A stretch of DNA of 64,000 nt from Parapedobacter tibetensis (lineage in GTDB: Bacteria; Bacteroidota; Bacteroidia; Sphingobacteriales; Sphingobacteriaceae). The stretch lies in NCBI RefSeq assembly GCF_024643205.1, contig NZ_JAMKQJ010000001.1, positions 186,001 through 250,000 of the forward strand, given 5' to 3'. Under the pieces are notes generated by a model. That model saw only the letters and a program-made list of their open reading frames with translations. It had not been told where the DNA came from and ran no database searches. Shown in pieces: positions 1-7,304 of this stretch (position 1 is the first letter of the stretch; each line of letters starts with the position of its first letter). Position numbers and translations under genes: made by a program.

Positions 1-537
1 TTCCGATGCTTGCGAATGCTCATATCCAGGTACTCCTGAAAATTTGTACTGTACCCAATCACTGATACTGAGGAATAATGCTACACGATCCCATAAATCC
101 GTTTTCTTGGCTCTTAATCCTACCAATTTTAGGGCGGAAAATAACGATGTTGGGTAACGTCCGGTGAGGTCATACACACGTGATTTATCCAGGATGATGT
201 CCTCCCATTGGCGTCCGCGGTGGTCGATATTAGGCATGCCTAATATCGAGCGTCCTTCCGCATCAATGGCCACAATGCCTTCCCGTTGGCTGGTCGCCGT
301 GATGGCCTTAATCATTACTGGACCAGCTTCGGCCAATGCTTCCTGCGACAACCGCTTGATTTGCTGCCACAGCCGATCGGGGTCAAAATAAATCGAATCT
401 TCATAATCGACATCTTTTTCATAAATGACGTTTTCACGTTTGATGCTCAGGATGTCGCCATTTGATGACACGACAGCCGCCCGTACGTTGCCGGTACCGA
501 TATCGACGATTAAATAAGCGTTTTGTTCGTTTATCAT
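1..537 (-). CDS. FGGY-family carbohydrate kinase, LsrK-like (partial, C-terminus outside window)
   Basis: Reads from an ATG at 535-537 to the window edge without a stop, giving the first 179 residues. The N-terminus has the FGGY kinase phosphate-binding pattern (IVDIGTGNVRAAV), followed by TSQREGIVAID, PNIDHRG and ISDWVQYKFSG. These blocks match my memory of the autoinducer-2 kinase LsrK more closely than xylulokinase or glycerol kinase. Members phosphorylate a sugar, polyol or AI-2 with ATP in the cytoplasm. It is the third gene of a minus-strand operon, 35 bp after the dehydrogenase gene. The family call is firm. The substrate is not: AI-2, a tetrose/erythrulose or a pentulose are all possible, and a polyol permease upstream favours a short polyol or ketose. 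Confidence 0.8.
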   Translation of the reverse strand, partial: MINEQNAYLIVDIGTGNVRAAVVSSNGDILSIKRENVIYEKDVDYEDSIYFDPDRLWQQIKRLSQEALAEAGPVMIKAITATSQREGIVAIDAEGRSILGMPNIDHRGRQWEDIILDKSRVYDLTGRYPTSLFSALKLVGLRAKKTDLWDRVALFLSISDWVQYKFSGVPGYEHSQASE

Positions 538-572
538 AATATTAGGACGAAGTGATGTGCTCTTCAGTATTT

Positions 573-1559
573 CTAGACTTCCTTATTCACCAATTGCCTG
601 ATATCTCGTTTGTTTTCTTTGAAAAACTCCTTCAATACCTGATTCATGATTACCGTATGGTGATCTTCCACCTCATGCGTTGCACCTGCGATGTGTGGGG
701 TAGCCAATACATTGGGGTGCCGTATCAGGCGGTAGTCTATTTCGTCAGGAGGTTCATGGTCAAAGACATCCAGGATTGCCCCCCGGATTCGCTCGTTCTC
801 GATGGCGTCTAGTAAATCGCCCCGCTTTACGACAGCGGCACGGGCAGTGTTCACAAAAATGGCATCGGGCTTCATCAGCGACAGTAAACGGCTGTCAACC
901 ATTCCTATGGTGTGTTCATTGACCGGTAGGTGGATGGCCACCACATCGCTTATCTTGAAAAGTTCCTCCAGTGATACCTTGACATACCTATCGTCCTCCG
1001 CTGTATAAAAGGGGTCATAGTAGCATATTTCGCAAGGAAAACCCTTCAATATATTGGCTATGGTTTGTCCCACGGCGCCAAAACCTACCATGCCCACTTT
1101 CTTTCCGGCAAGTTCATTGCCTTTAAACTGCAAATAAGACGTATGTGACCCTTGGCCCCAATTTCCATCCTGAAGCCACTGTATCGTATCCAGCGTATTG
1201 CGCATAAAAGTAATGACATTGGCAATAAAAAGCTCGGCCACGGCCTGTGCATTCCGGGCAGGGGTGTTGAAAACCGGGATTCCGTTTTTGGTGGCCGCTT
1301 GTAAAGCCACATTCGATGGTGTGCCTCGGCATACCCCAATGAATTGGAGATTTGGGCAATGCCCTATAACTTCTTCCGTGACCTCATCATGTTCGGTAAT
1401 TAGGGCATCCGCTTTTGATTCATCCAACAACGCGATAAGCTCATTTTGGTTATATGCCCTGCCGTGGGACTTCCAGGGCTTATAGATTACCTGACCAAAT
1501 AATTGTTTTAATTCCTGCCTACCTGTTTCATGGTAAGGCGCTGTAACCAGTATCCTCAT
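573..1559 (-). CDS. D-2-hydroxyacid dehydrogenase, NAD-binding (phosphoglycerate dehydrogenase-like)
   Basis: A 328-residue cytoplasmic oxidoreductase of the D-isomer-specific 2-hydroxyacid dehydrogenase family, which interconverts 2-keto acids and D-2-hydroxy acids with NAD(P)H. The Rossmann motif GFGAVG is at residues 159-164, with an acidic residue (D182) at the end of the second strand, which favours NAD. The catalytic triad is present: R240 in NTARAAVV, E269 in DHEPP, H289 in TPHIAGA. Length is normal and there is no ACT domain, so it is not a classical SerA. It lies between a permease and a sugar kinase in one operon (35 and 35 bp gaps), which suggests a role in catabolism of a sugar, sugar acid or polyol. 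The exact substrate cannot be read from the sequence. Confidence 0.85.
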   Translation of the reverse strand: MRILVTAPYHETGRQELKQLFGQVIYKPWKSHGRAYNQNELIALLDESKADALITEHDEVTEEVIGHCPNLQFIGVCRGTPSNVALQAATKNGIPVFNTPARNAQAVAELFIANVITFMRNTLDTIQWLQDGNWGQGSHTSYLQFKGNELAGKKVGMVGFGAVGQTIANILKGFPCEICYYDPFYTAEDDRYVKVSLEELFKISDVVAIHLPVNEHTIGMVDSRLLSLMKPDAIFVNTARAAVVKRGDLLDAIENERIRGAILDVFDHEPPDEIDYRLIRHPNVLATPHIAGATHEVEDHHTVIMNQVLKEFFKENKRDIRQLVNKEV

Positions 1560-1594
1560 AAATATGTCAGTGTTTGGTGTATGGCTTTTTATGG

Positions 1595-2872
1595 TTAACT
1601 ATTTTGAATGACTTCTCCCAATGGTTCTATTTCCGTTTTATTGTGTTTGGGCAGTGTGATGAACTTGGTAAGCACTGCACTTAGGAAATACAGTCCAGCC
1701 AGCACCCAAATGACCCCTTCGCTACCAATGGTTCCGATCAGTGCACCCACAATAGCGGGGCCCACGAAAACTGGAAGGCCTGCCCCAAGGTTGAGGACAG
1801 CCATAGCCGCTCCTTTGTCTTTTTTAACCAGCGAGGGTACCAAGGCCGAAAGCGGCACATACCCAGCCAAAAGGGCTCCCCATAATACGCCACTCAACAT
1901 CACTGCCCAAAAGTCGCCCCCAAACCATACCGGGGAATAGAAAAAGAGCAAGGTGGTAAGGCCGCACCCCACACCGCCAAACCATAGGATGGTGTTGCGC
2001 CAACCCAAACGGTCGCCCACAAAGCCAAATATCAAGTTGAATGCAATATTGCTAGTAAAGATAGTACCCCAAATCTGCAACCACTCCTTGGTACTAAACC
2101 CATGGGTGGCCATGTAAATGGGTAGAAAAACAGGGAAGGCAAATTGCGCCGTTGTATTGATGACCCGCACGATTCCCCCTAAAAGCACTTTGGGCTCCTC
2201 CTTCATAATGGTTAGCCCCTTCAACAACTCCCGTGTCTTTGAGCTCGCATCCCCTGAGGGAACGAAGCGATCCTTGTTGAGCACCAAGGCAAAGAATGTG
2301 CCGACCAAGACCCAGAATATCGAACTCCACAAAGTATTATGGTATCCGATCGCCTCGATGGCCCAACTCGAATAGTATGCGCCAAAAACATTCAAACCAC
2401 CCGTAAATACGAACCAGAACCAGCCCACTGCCCTACCCAATTTGTTTTGCGGGGTTCGGTAGGTAATCCAAACCAGAAAAGAATAAGCAAACAATGGGTA
2501 GGCGAATCCCCTGATGCCATAAGTGATCAGCATGACGGGATAGTCCAATTTTTGCATACCTAATCCCACAAACCCTATGGTACCAATAATGTATAACACC
2601 AGTCCCAATAGCATGGCTTTCCTTGGCCCATACCCTTCTGCCAAAACACCGGAAAACCATGATGAGATCGCTATGGTAATACCATATACAGTAAAGAGAA
2701 GTGCAGATTGCTGCATGGAAAGGCCGTTTTCCAACAGGTAGGGACTCAACCAGCCTTGTTCGACCCCGTCGCCCATCATAAAGATGATGATTCCCAAATA
2801 TCCCCAAGCGAGCGGTTTAGGGAGACCGGATTTGTCAAAAAAATCGGGTTTTGCGTTTATTGCCATATTCAT
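1595..2872 (-). CDS. MFS permease, RbtT/DalT/CsbX (polyol permease)-like
   Basis: A 425-residue inner-membrane transporter with about 12 hydrophobic segments. The opening, WGYLGIIIFMMGDGVEQGW, and the phrase LSPYLLENGLS resemble the ribitol/D-arabinitol permease branch of the major facilitator superfamily (from memory). That branch imports pentitols or related polyols by proton symport. The loop between TM2 and TM3 has AEGYGPRKAML, the expected MFS signature. It heads the minus-strand operon with the dehydrogenase and FGGY kinase. Two ATGs are possible (2872 and 2866). A TAnnTTTG box lies 41 bp upstream. Substrate assignment is inference from family and neighbours. Confidence 0.82.
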   Translation of the reverse strand: MNMAINAKPDFFDKSGLPKPLAWGYLGIIIFMMGDGVEQGWLSPYLLENGLSMQQSALLFTVYGITIAISSWFSGVLAEGYGPRKAMLLGLVLYIIGTIGFVGLGMQKLDYPVMLITYGIRGFAYPLFAYSFLVWITYRTPQNKLGRAVGWFWFVFTGGLNVFGAYYSSWAIEAIGYHNTLWSSIFWVLVGTFFALVLNKDRFVPSGDASSKTRELLKGLTIMKEEPKVLLGGIVRVINTTAQFAFPVFLPIYMATHGFSTKEWLQIWGTIFTSNIAFNLIFGFVGDRLGWRNTILWFGGVGCGLTTLLFFYSPVWFGGDFWAVMLSGVLWGALLAGYVPLSALVPSLVKKDKGAAMAVLNLGAGLPVFVGPAIVGALIGTIGSEGVIWVLAGLYFLSAVLTKFITLPKHNKTEIEPLGEVIQNS

Positions 2873-2912
2873 AAATGGTTACAATTGGTTGTTATTACTT
2901 GATAAAACTCCT

Positions 2913-2920
2913 CAAAGATA
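2913..2920 (-). promoter_or_regulatory. Bacteroidota -7 box candidate for the polyol operon
   Basis: On the minus strand the bases read TATCTTTG, a perfect match to TAnnTTTG, 41-47 bp upstream of the permease start codon. No clear TTG/TTTG element stands about 20 bp further upstream, so this is a partial match only. Flanking sequence (2921-2990) is very AT-rich. Confidence 0.38.
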
Positions 2921-3020
2921 ACAAAATTTAATATAATTAAATAAATATATAATAAAATTAAATGATTTTAAACCATTAACTACTCCATACCGAACGTTAA
3001 CCCTCGGCTTAAAACAGCAG

Positions 3021-3052
3021 GGAACACCTCACTTAATCAAGTGAGGTGCTCC
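3021..3052 (-). terminator. Hairpin downstream of the GDPD gene
   Basis: A 14-bp stem (3021-3034 with 3039-3052, one mismatch) with a 4-base loop AATC. On the minus strand it is followed by CTGCTGTTTT. It lies 50 bp after the stop of the GDPD lipoprotein gene, so it is the likely transcription end of that operon. The T-run is short. The remaining 2873-3103 holds only AT-rich DNA and the permease promoter region. Confidence 0.6.
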
Positions 3053-3103
3053 CCCCTACGATAATAAGAAGGATAATAAGTTTGAATCTGCTGTCAACCC
3101 TGA

Positions 3104-3901
3104 TTATTTGTTCTTTTCTCGGAGTAAGGTTAGGAGTTTCTCCGGTTCATCTGTGGTAATAAAATCTGCGCCTAAATCTATGAAATGCTGCATTTCTTCT
3201 TCTTCATTTATAGTCCATACATTAATGGCGAGCCCCAGTTCATGTGCAGTTTTAATCCAATCCGGGTGTTCCCGAAAAACTTTCATGTTATAATCGAGCC
3301 CATAAAAACCATCAGCCTTAGCTTGGCTCGGTTCAACATCACCATTCAGGTAGAACACTTTAGCCTGAGCATCCAGCTCAATGATCCGTTTTGCGGCATC
3401 ATAGTCAAACAGGATGTACTCCACCCATTCATCGGCTCCCGAAGCCTTCACCAATTCAACAGTGAGGTCGGCCGAGCGCAATGCACGTTCTTTACCCAAA
3501 TTCGAAGGTTTCAACTCAAAAACAAGTTTGGTTTGATTTTGCTTCATGCCTTCCCGAATATATGCTTCAGCTTTGGGAATGGATTCGCCATTGGGGTGCT
3601 TTTTCGACAGCAGCTCATCATATGTCGAAGTGGCGATATCAAGACCATAAAAATCCTTATCATGGTTAACCACAAGTACATCATCTTTGGTAAGATGGAC
3701 ATCAAACTCAGTTCCATAACATTTCAACGCTATGGCCTTTCGTAATGATGCAATAGAGTTTGAAGGAAGGCCATCCGTTTTCCATGCACCTTGATGAGCT
3801 ACCACCATATTATTTTTCTGGTCTGTAAAATCAGATTGATCCCTGCAGCCAAGCATGGTCAACAATAGTAGATATAATGCGAGTTTTGCTTTCATGTTCA
3901 T
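3104..3901 (-). CDS. Glycerophosphodiester phosphodiesterase-family lipoprotein
   Basis: A 265-residue protein with a lipoprotein signal (hydrophobic stretch, then TMLGC, lipidated Cys19), so it is anchored in the envelope. The GDPD TIM-barrel signature is VVAHQGAW (residues 33-40), GTEFDVHLTKDD (63-74) and VVNHD (77-81), giving the usual His36, Glu65, Asp67 and His80. The family normally has HR at 36-37; here Arg is replaced by Gln37. GDPDs hydrolyse glycerophosphodiesters to glycerol-3-phosphate and an alcohol. The gene starts only 6 bp after the TonB-dependent receptor, so the two are surely co-transcribed, suggesting processing of an imported or surface-bound phosphodiester. ATGs at 3901 and 3895 are both possible. 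Confidence 0.85.
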   Translation of the reverse strand: MNMKAKLALYLLLLTMLGCRDQSDFTDQKNNMVVAHQGAWKTDGLPSNSIASLRKAIALKCYGTEFDVHLTKDDVLVVNHDKDFYGLDIATSTYDELLSKKHPNGESIPKAEAYIREGMKQNQTKLVFELKPSNLGKERALRSADLTVELVKASGADEWVEYILFDYDAAKRIIELDAQAKVFYLNGDVEPSQAKADGFYGLDYNMKVFREHPDWIKTAHELGLAINVWTINEEEEMQHFIDLGADFITTDEPEKLLTLLREKNK

Positions 3902-3907
3902 ACAAAG

Positions 3908-6900
3908 TTAAAAACCATACCGCAAACCCAATTGAATCTGATAGGGGTTCCCTGAAGGAAGCGCTACACCCGTATTGGGATTAACATCGTAATTATATGT
4001 ATTTGACACTGCGTCAAAACCTCTTGTTGAATAAATATTCTGTGCACCCAACACCTTGGACGAGCCCCATTCCTTGTTAAGGAGGTTCGCTACATTGAAG
4101 ATTTCCGCAGAGATTTCTACATGCTGTGTTTTATAGATGTTCACCTGCTTACTGATTCTCAGGTCCCAAAAACCGAAGAAACCGTTTTCACCACCGTTCC
4201 TTTCGGCAACATCCCCAAAACTGCTACGTAAGTAATTTTTAAGATGCTGGCTTACTTCAGGATTATCAAGGATGGCTTGTATGCCCGCGCGGTAACTTTC
4301 CCTTCCATTGGGGTCATTCGGGTCAAAAATATAAGCCAAATCATTTGAATTGACAAAGTCCCCGTTTACATTTCCGCTAACCCTGACCGAATACCTGGTT
4401 CCTCCCATTCCGGAATAACGAAAGCCAACGCTGAAACCATAAAAGGTCGGCAAGGTACCGTAAACAACCACCTTATTGCGGAACTGGTTGTTGGAATAGG
4501 ACATACGGCTTAAATCCCTGGGGTCATCGTATACCATCTGGCTAAGTGTTGCGGTATTTGCAACGTCACCATTAAAGGACGTGTTATCTTTTATGTCATT
4601 CCAAGTATAGCTGAAGAACAGTTCTCCATCCTTGTAATATTGGTAAGTACCATCCACAACAACGGCAAATTGATCTATTTTTCCCCCGCTGTTTAGCTCA
4701 AGAACCCGGCCCACTTGGTCAGACTTCCGGCCATGCATCCAATTTGTGGCGCCATTGACGGTATTGATCGTTTCGGAAGGCACAAACACACCTCTGTTCC
4801 CCTCATTTGATAAACGGAAAAACGGCTCATCAACCATATTGGCATCCACATACATGTAATTGTTTCGTGCGAAACTACCAAAGATACTGAGCCCCATTTT
4901 GAATTTGTTTGTGAAGAAACGGTTATAAGAAAGGTTGGCTTTATACAAGGTGGGAATCCGTGCATCCGCTCCGTTCATGTTGATAGTCGAAATTCTCGCC
5001 ACACCGGGCAAATCGAAAAGCTCCACCCCTGGGGCTGTGGAAGGATCTTGGCGATAACGTACAAAATCCGGGACCGGTACATGCTCACCTTGTATATCCA
5101 CAGAGGCGACCCTTACTCCATCAAATACCATGTTGTTGATCATGGCGTAGTTGTTGATATCGGAACCGAAGATACCAGCTCCCACACGTAGAATATCACG
5201 CTGCCTTTCACCGATATCCCAAGTTACTTGCACACGAGGTTGGATTTGGAAGGTAGCCAACCTATTGTCTGTGCGGAGGCCAAGTTCATCGAACACCAAT
5301 TGATTGAAATTGGGCTTGTTGAAATATCGGGTATAATCAGCACGGAGCCCCGCCATCACTTCCAATCCTTTATACGATTTTGTTTGCACCTGAGCGTACA
5401 ATCCCGTGTGCAAAATGTTTTGCTTGGCATTGTTTGCCCCTTCGGTAAGGGCAATTTCACGAGCATAGCGATAGGGTGCGAGGTTGTCAAAATTATCCAG
5501 TCCGGTGAAATAAAAACGACCATTCATCTCACTTCCATATAGGGAATTCATGTGCGTATACATCAAGTCCGCACCAAAGGTATAATCAATCTTGTTTGTA
5601 TTGTAGTAGACGTTATTGACGATGTGGGCAACATTGTTATAGAAAAATTCAGGTGTATAACGTTGTCCTCCCAATTGGATGGTCGTAAATACATCCTTGT
5701 CATTGACGGTTGATTGTACCCGCTCTACAATGGCACGGGGTATATTATCATCGGGCAACTGTTCGCTTGGGAATGCCAGCTCGGAGGTGTACAAATGCTG
5801 AACCTTCAACTCATTGGTGACCCTACTCCCCAGCTGTGAACGCAATGTGGCCAAGAAACTATTGTCTATTGTCCGGACAGAACTGTATACCTCGTACAAG
5901 TTGATGCTACTATTATCAGAAATCCCTTGATGATTAATATCATGCACAAAATTATTCCTTACCGTTAGCAGGTGTTTTTCATTAAGCTGCCAATCAACCC
6001 TGCCAAATACGGCATCAGTCCCTCTTTTTTTATCAAATGATCCAAATTGTGGGGATTGTACCACCCCATATTTATTGCGTGCAATATCAAGATACCTATC
6101 AAGTGATTGTTGGGTAACATTGTACCGTTGCTCATCAATCGGGTTACGGATATCGGCAATCTGTAGCGGACGGGCATCGGCTTGCCGATCCCATACAACG
6201 AAAAAATGGATTTTATCTTTTACAATGGGTCCTCCAAGTGAAAACCCGAATTGATATGTCGAAAACTCGGCATCCACTTCATTCCCTCTGATGTCATAAG
6301 GACTCGATAGCCAATCCGTCCTACCGAACATGAATGCACTACCAGTCAGTGTATTTGTTCCAGATTTGGTAACCGTATTAATCAACCCACCACCACTTCT
6401 ACCGTAAGTCACATCATATTGGTTGGTGACAATTTTAAATTCACGGATAGCTTCCATTGATACAGCATAGGATCCTCCGCGGCGATTTGCCGTTCCTCCA
6501 GAAGTAGGATTCCTTGCTGTCATCCCATCCACTGTAAAATTCGTTGAAGAAGCCAATTGGCCTGACAAATTATTCCCCCTACTCAATGGCGAGAGGTCAA
6601 TCAATGATGTAAAATTACGACCGTTCACAGGCAGGCTTGCGATGTTTCTGGATGTAACCGAGGTCGCGGCACCAAAATTCGAAATCGTATTTTGTAAGCT
6701 ATTTGCAGTCACTTCTACTTGATCAATTGCTTGCGTCGTCTCCTTGAGTTCGAAATCCAATCTCAATAAATCTCCCTGGTTAAGTGTGAACCCAGACTTC
6801 ACTTGTGTTCCGTGCCCTATTAACGAAGCTGTAACGGTATATGGTTTACCAAGGGGGAGTTGCCTTAACAGGTACTCACCCATTTCATTTGTAATCGTAC

Positions 6901-7072
6901 GTGACACAAACCCCGTGGATTCGTTTCTCGTATGAACGGATGCACCCACTACGGGTTGGTTTTGCTCGTCGGTCACTGTCCCAGTAATCGTAGCATGTGT
7001 AGCTTGCGCCAGCAATTCCATGTGAAATAACAGGCTCAATACAATCAGGAAGGAAAATTTACGAATCATCAT
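3908..7072 (-). CDS. Oar-like TonB-dependent outer-membrane receptor
   Basis: A 1054-residue outer-membrane protein. It has a signal peptide ending near LLAQA (about residue 24), a carboxypeptidase-regulatory-like beta-sandwich (about 27-112: TITGTVTDEQNQPVVGASV), a plug domain (about 115-240, with TVDGMTAR and EFKIVTNQYDVTYGRSGGG) and a long C-terminal beta-barrel ending in the aromatic LGLRYGF. The phrase NTVTKSGTNTLTGSAF is typical of Oar-like receptors rather than SusC, and no SusD gene accompanies it. It should import a large or scarce ligand with TonB energy. It is co-transcribed with a GDPD lipoprotein and preceded by an EEP-fold lipoprotein, pointing to organophosphate ligands; that is inference. 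Confidence 0.88.
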   Translation of the reverse strand: MMIRKFSFLIVLSLLFHMELLAQATHATITGTVTDEQNQPVVGASVHTRNESTGFVSRTITNEMGEYLLRQLPLGKPYTVTASLIGHGTQVKSGFTLNQGDLLRLDFELKETTQAIDQVEVTANSLQNTISNFGAATSVTSRNIASLPVNGRNFTSLIDLSPLSRGNNLSGQLASSTNFTVDGMTARNPTSGGTANRRGGSYAVSMEAIREFKIVTNQYDVTYGRSGGGLINTVTKSGTNTLTGSAFMFGRTDWLSSPYDIRGNEVDAEFSTYQFGFSLGGPIVKDKIHFFVVWDRQADARPLQIADIRNPIDEQRYNVTQQSLDRYLDIARNKYGVVQSPQFGSFDKKRGTDAVFGRVDWQLNEKHLLTVRNNFVHDINHQGISDNSSINLYEVYSSVRTIDNSFLATLRSQLGSRVTNELKVQHLYTSELAFPSEQLPDDNIPRAIVERVQSTVNDKDVFTTIQLGGQRYTPEFFYNNVAHIVNNVYYNTNKIDYTFGADLMYTHMNSLYGSEMNGRFYFTGLDNFDNLAPYRYAREIALTEGANNAKQNILHTGLYAQVQTKSYKGLEVMAGLRADYTRYFNKPNFNQLVFDELGLRTDNRLATFQIQPRVQVTWDIGERQRDILRVGAGIFGSDINNYAMINNMVFDGVRVASVDIQGEHVPVPDFVRYRQDPSTAPGVELFDLPGVARISTINMNGADARIPTLYKANLSYNRFFTNKFKMGLSIFGSFARNNYMYVDANMVDEPFFRLSNEGNRGVFVPSETINTVNGATNWMHGRKSDQVGRVLELNSGGKIDQFAVVVDGTYQYYKDGELFFSYTWNDIKDNTSFNGDVANTATLSQMVYDDPRDLSRMSYSNNQFRNKVVVYGTLPTFYGFSVGFRYSGMGGTRYSVRVSGNVNGDFVNSNDLAYIFDPNDPNGRESYRAGIQAILDNPEVSQHLKNYLRSSFGDVAERNGGENGFFGFWDLRISKQVNIYKTQHVEISAEIFNVANLLNKEWGSSKVLGAQNIYSTRGFDAVSNTYNYDVNPNTGVALPSGNPYQIQLGLRYGF

Positions 7073-7178
7073 TGATTTATTTTAAGAATAATTAGTGAAA
7101 CTCCTTGTCGTTCTTAACTCATAGCAGGTCACTCCGCTATCTTTACTTTTGAATGCATTCCCACCTGATTTACGCCGC

Positions 7179-7186
7179 CAAACTTA
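7179..7186 (-). promoter_or_regulatory. -7 box candidate for the receptor-GDPD operon
   Basis: Minus-strand TAAGTTTG matches TAnnTTTG, about 107 bp upstream of the receptor ATG. The flank 7191-7260 is A/T-rich and no TTTG is found at the expected -33 spacing. The 232-bp gap 7073-7304 otherwise holds no gene. Confidence 0.38.
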
Positions 7187-7304
7187 ACAATACAAAAAAC
7201 TAAAAAATAAAAATAACCATTAAATAAATGAAATATAACATTCAGTTAAATATTTATTAACATTACAAAAAGATTTAATGCCCCTTCCGCCAAAAGCTTT
7301 TCTT

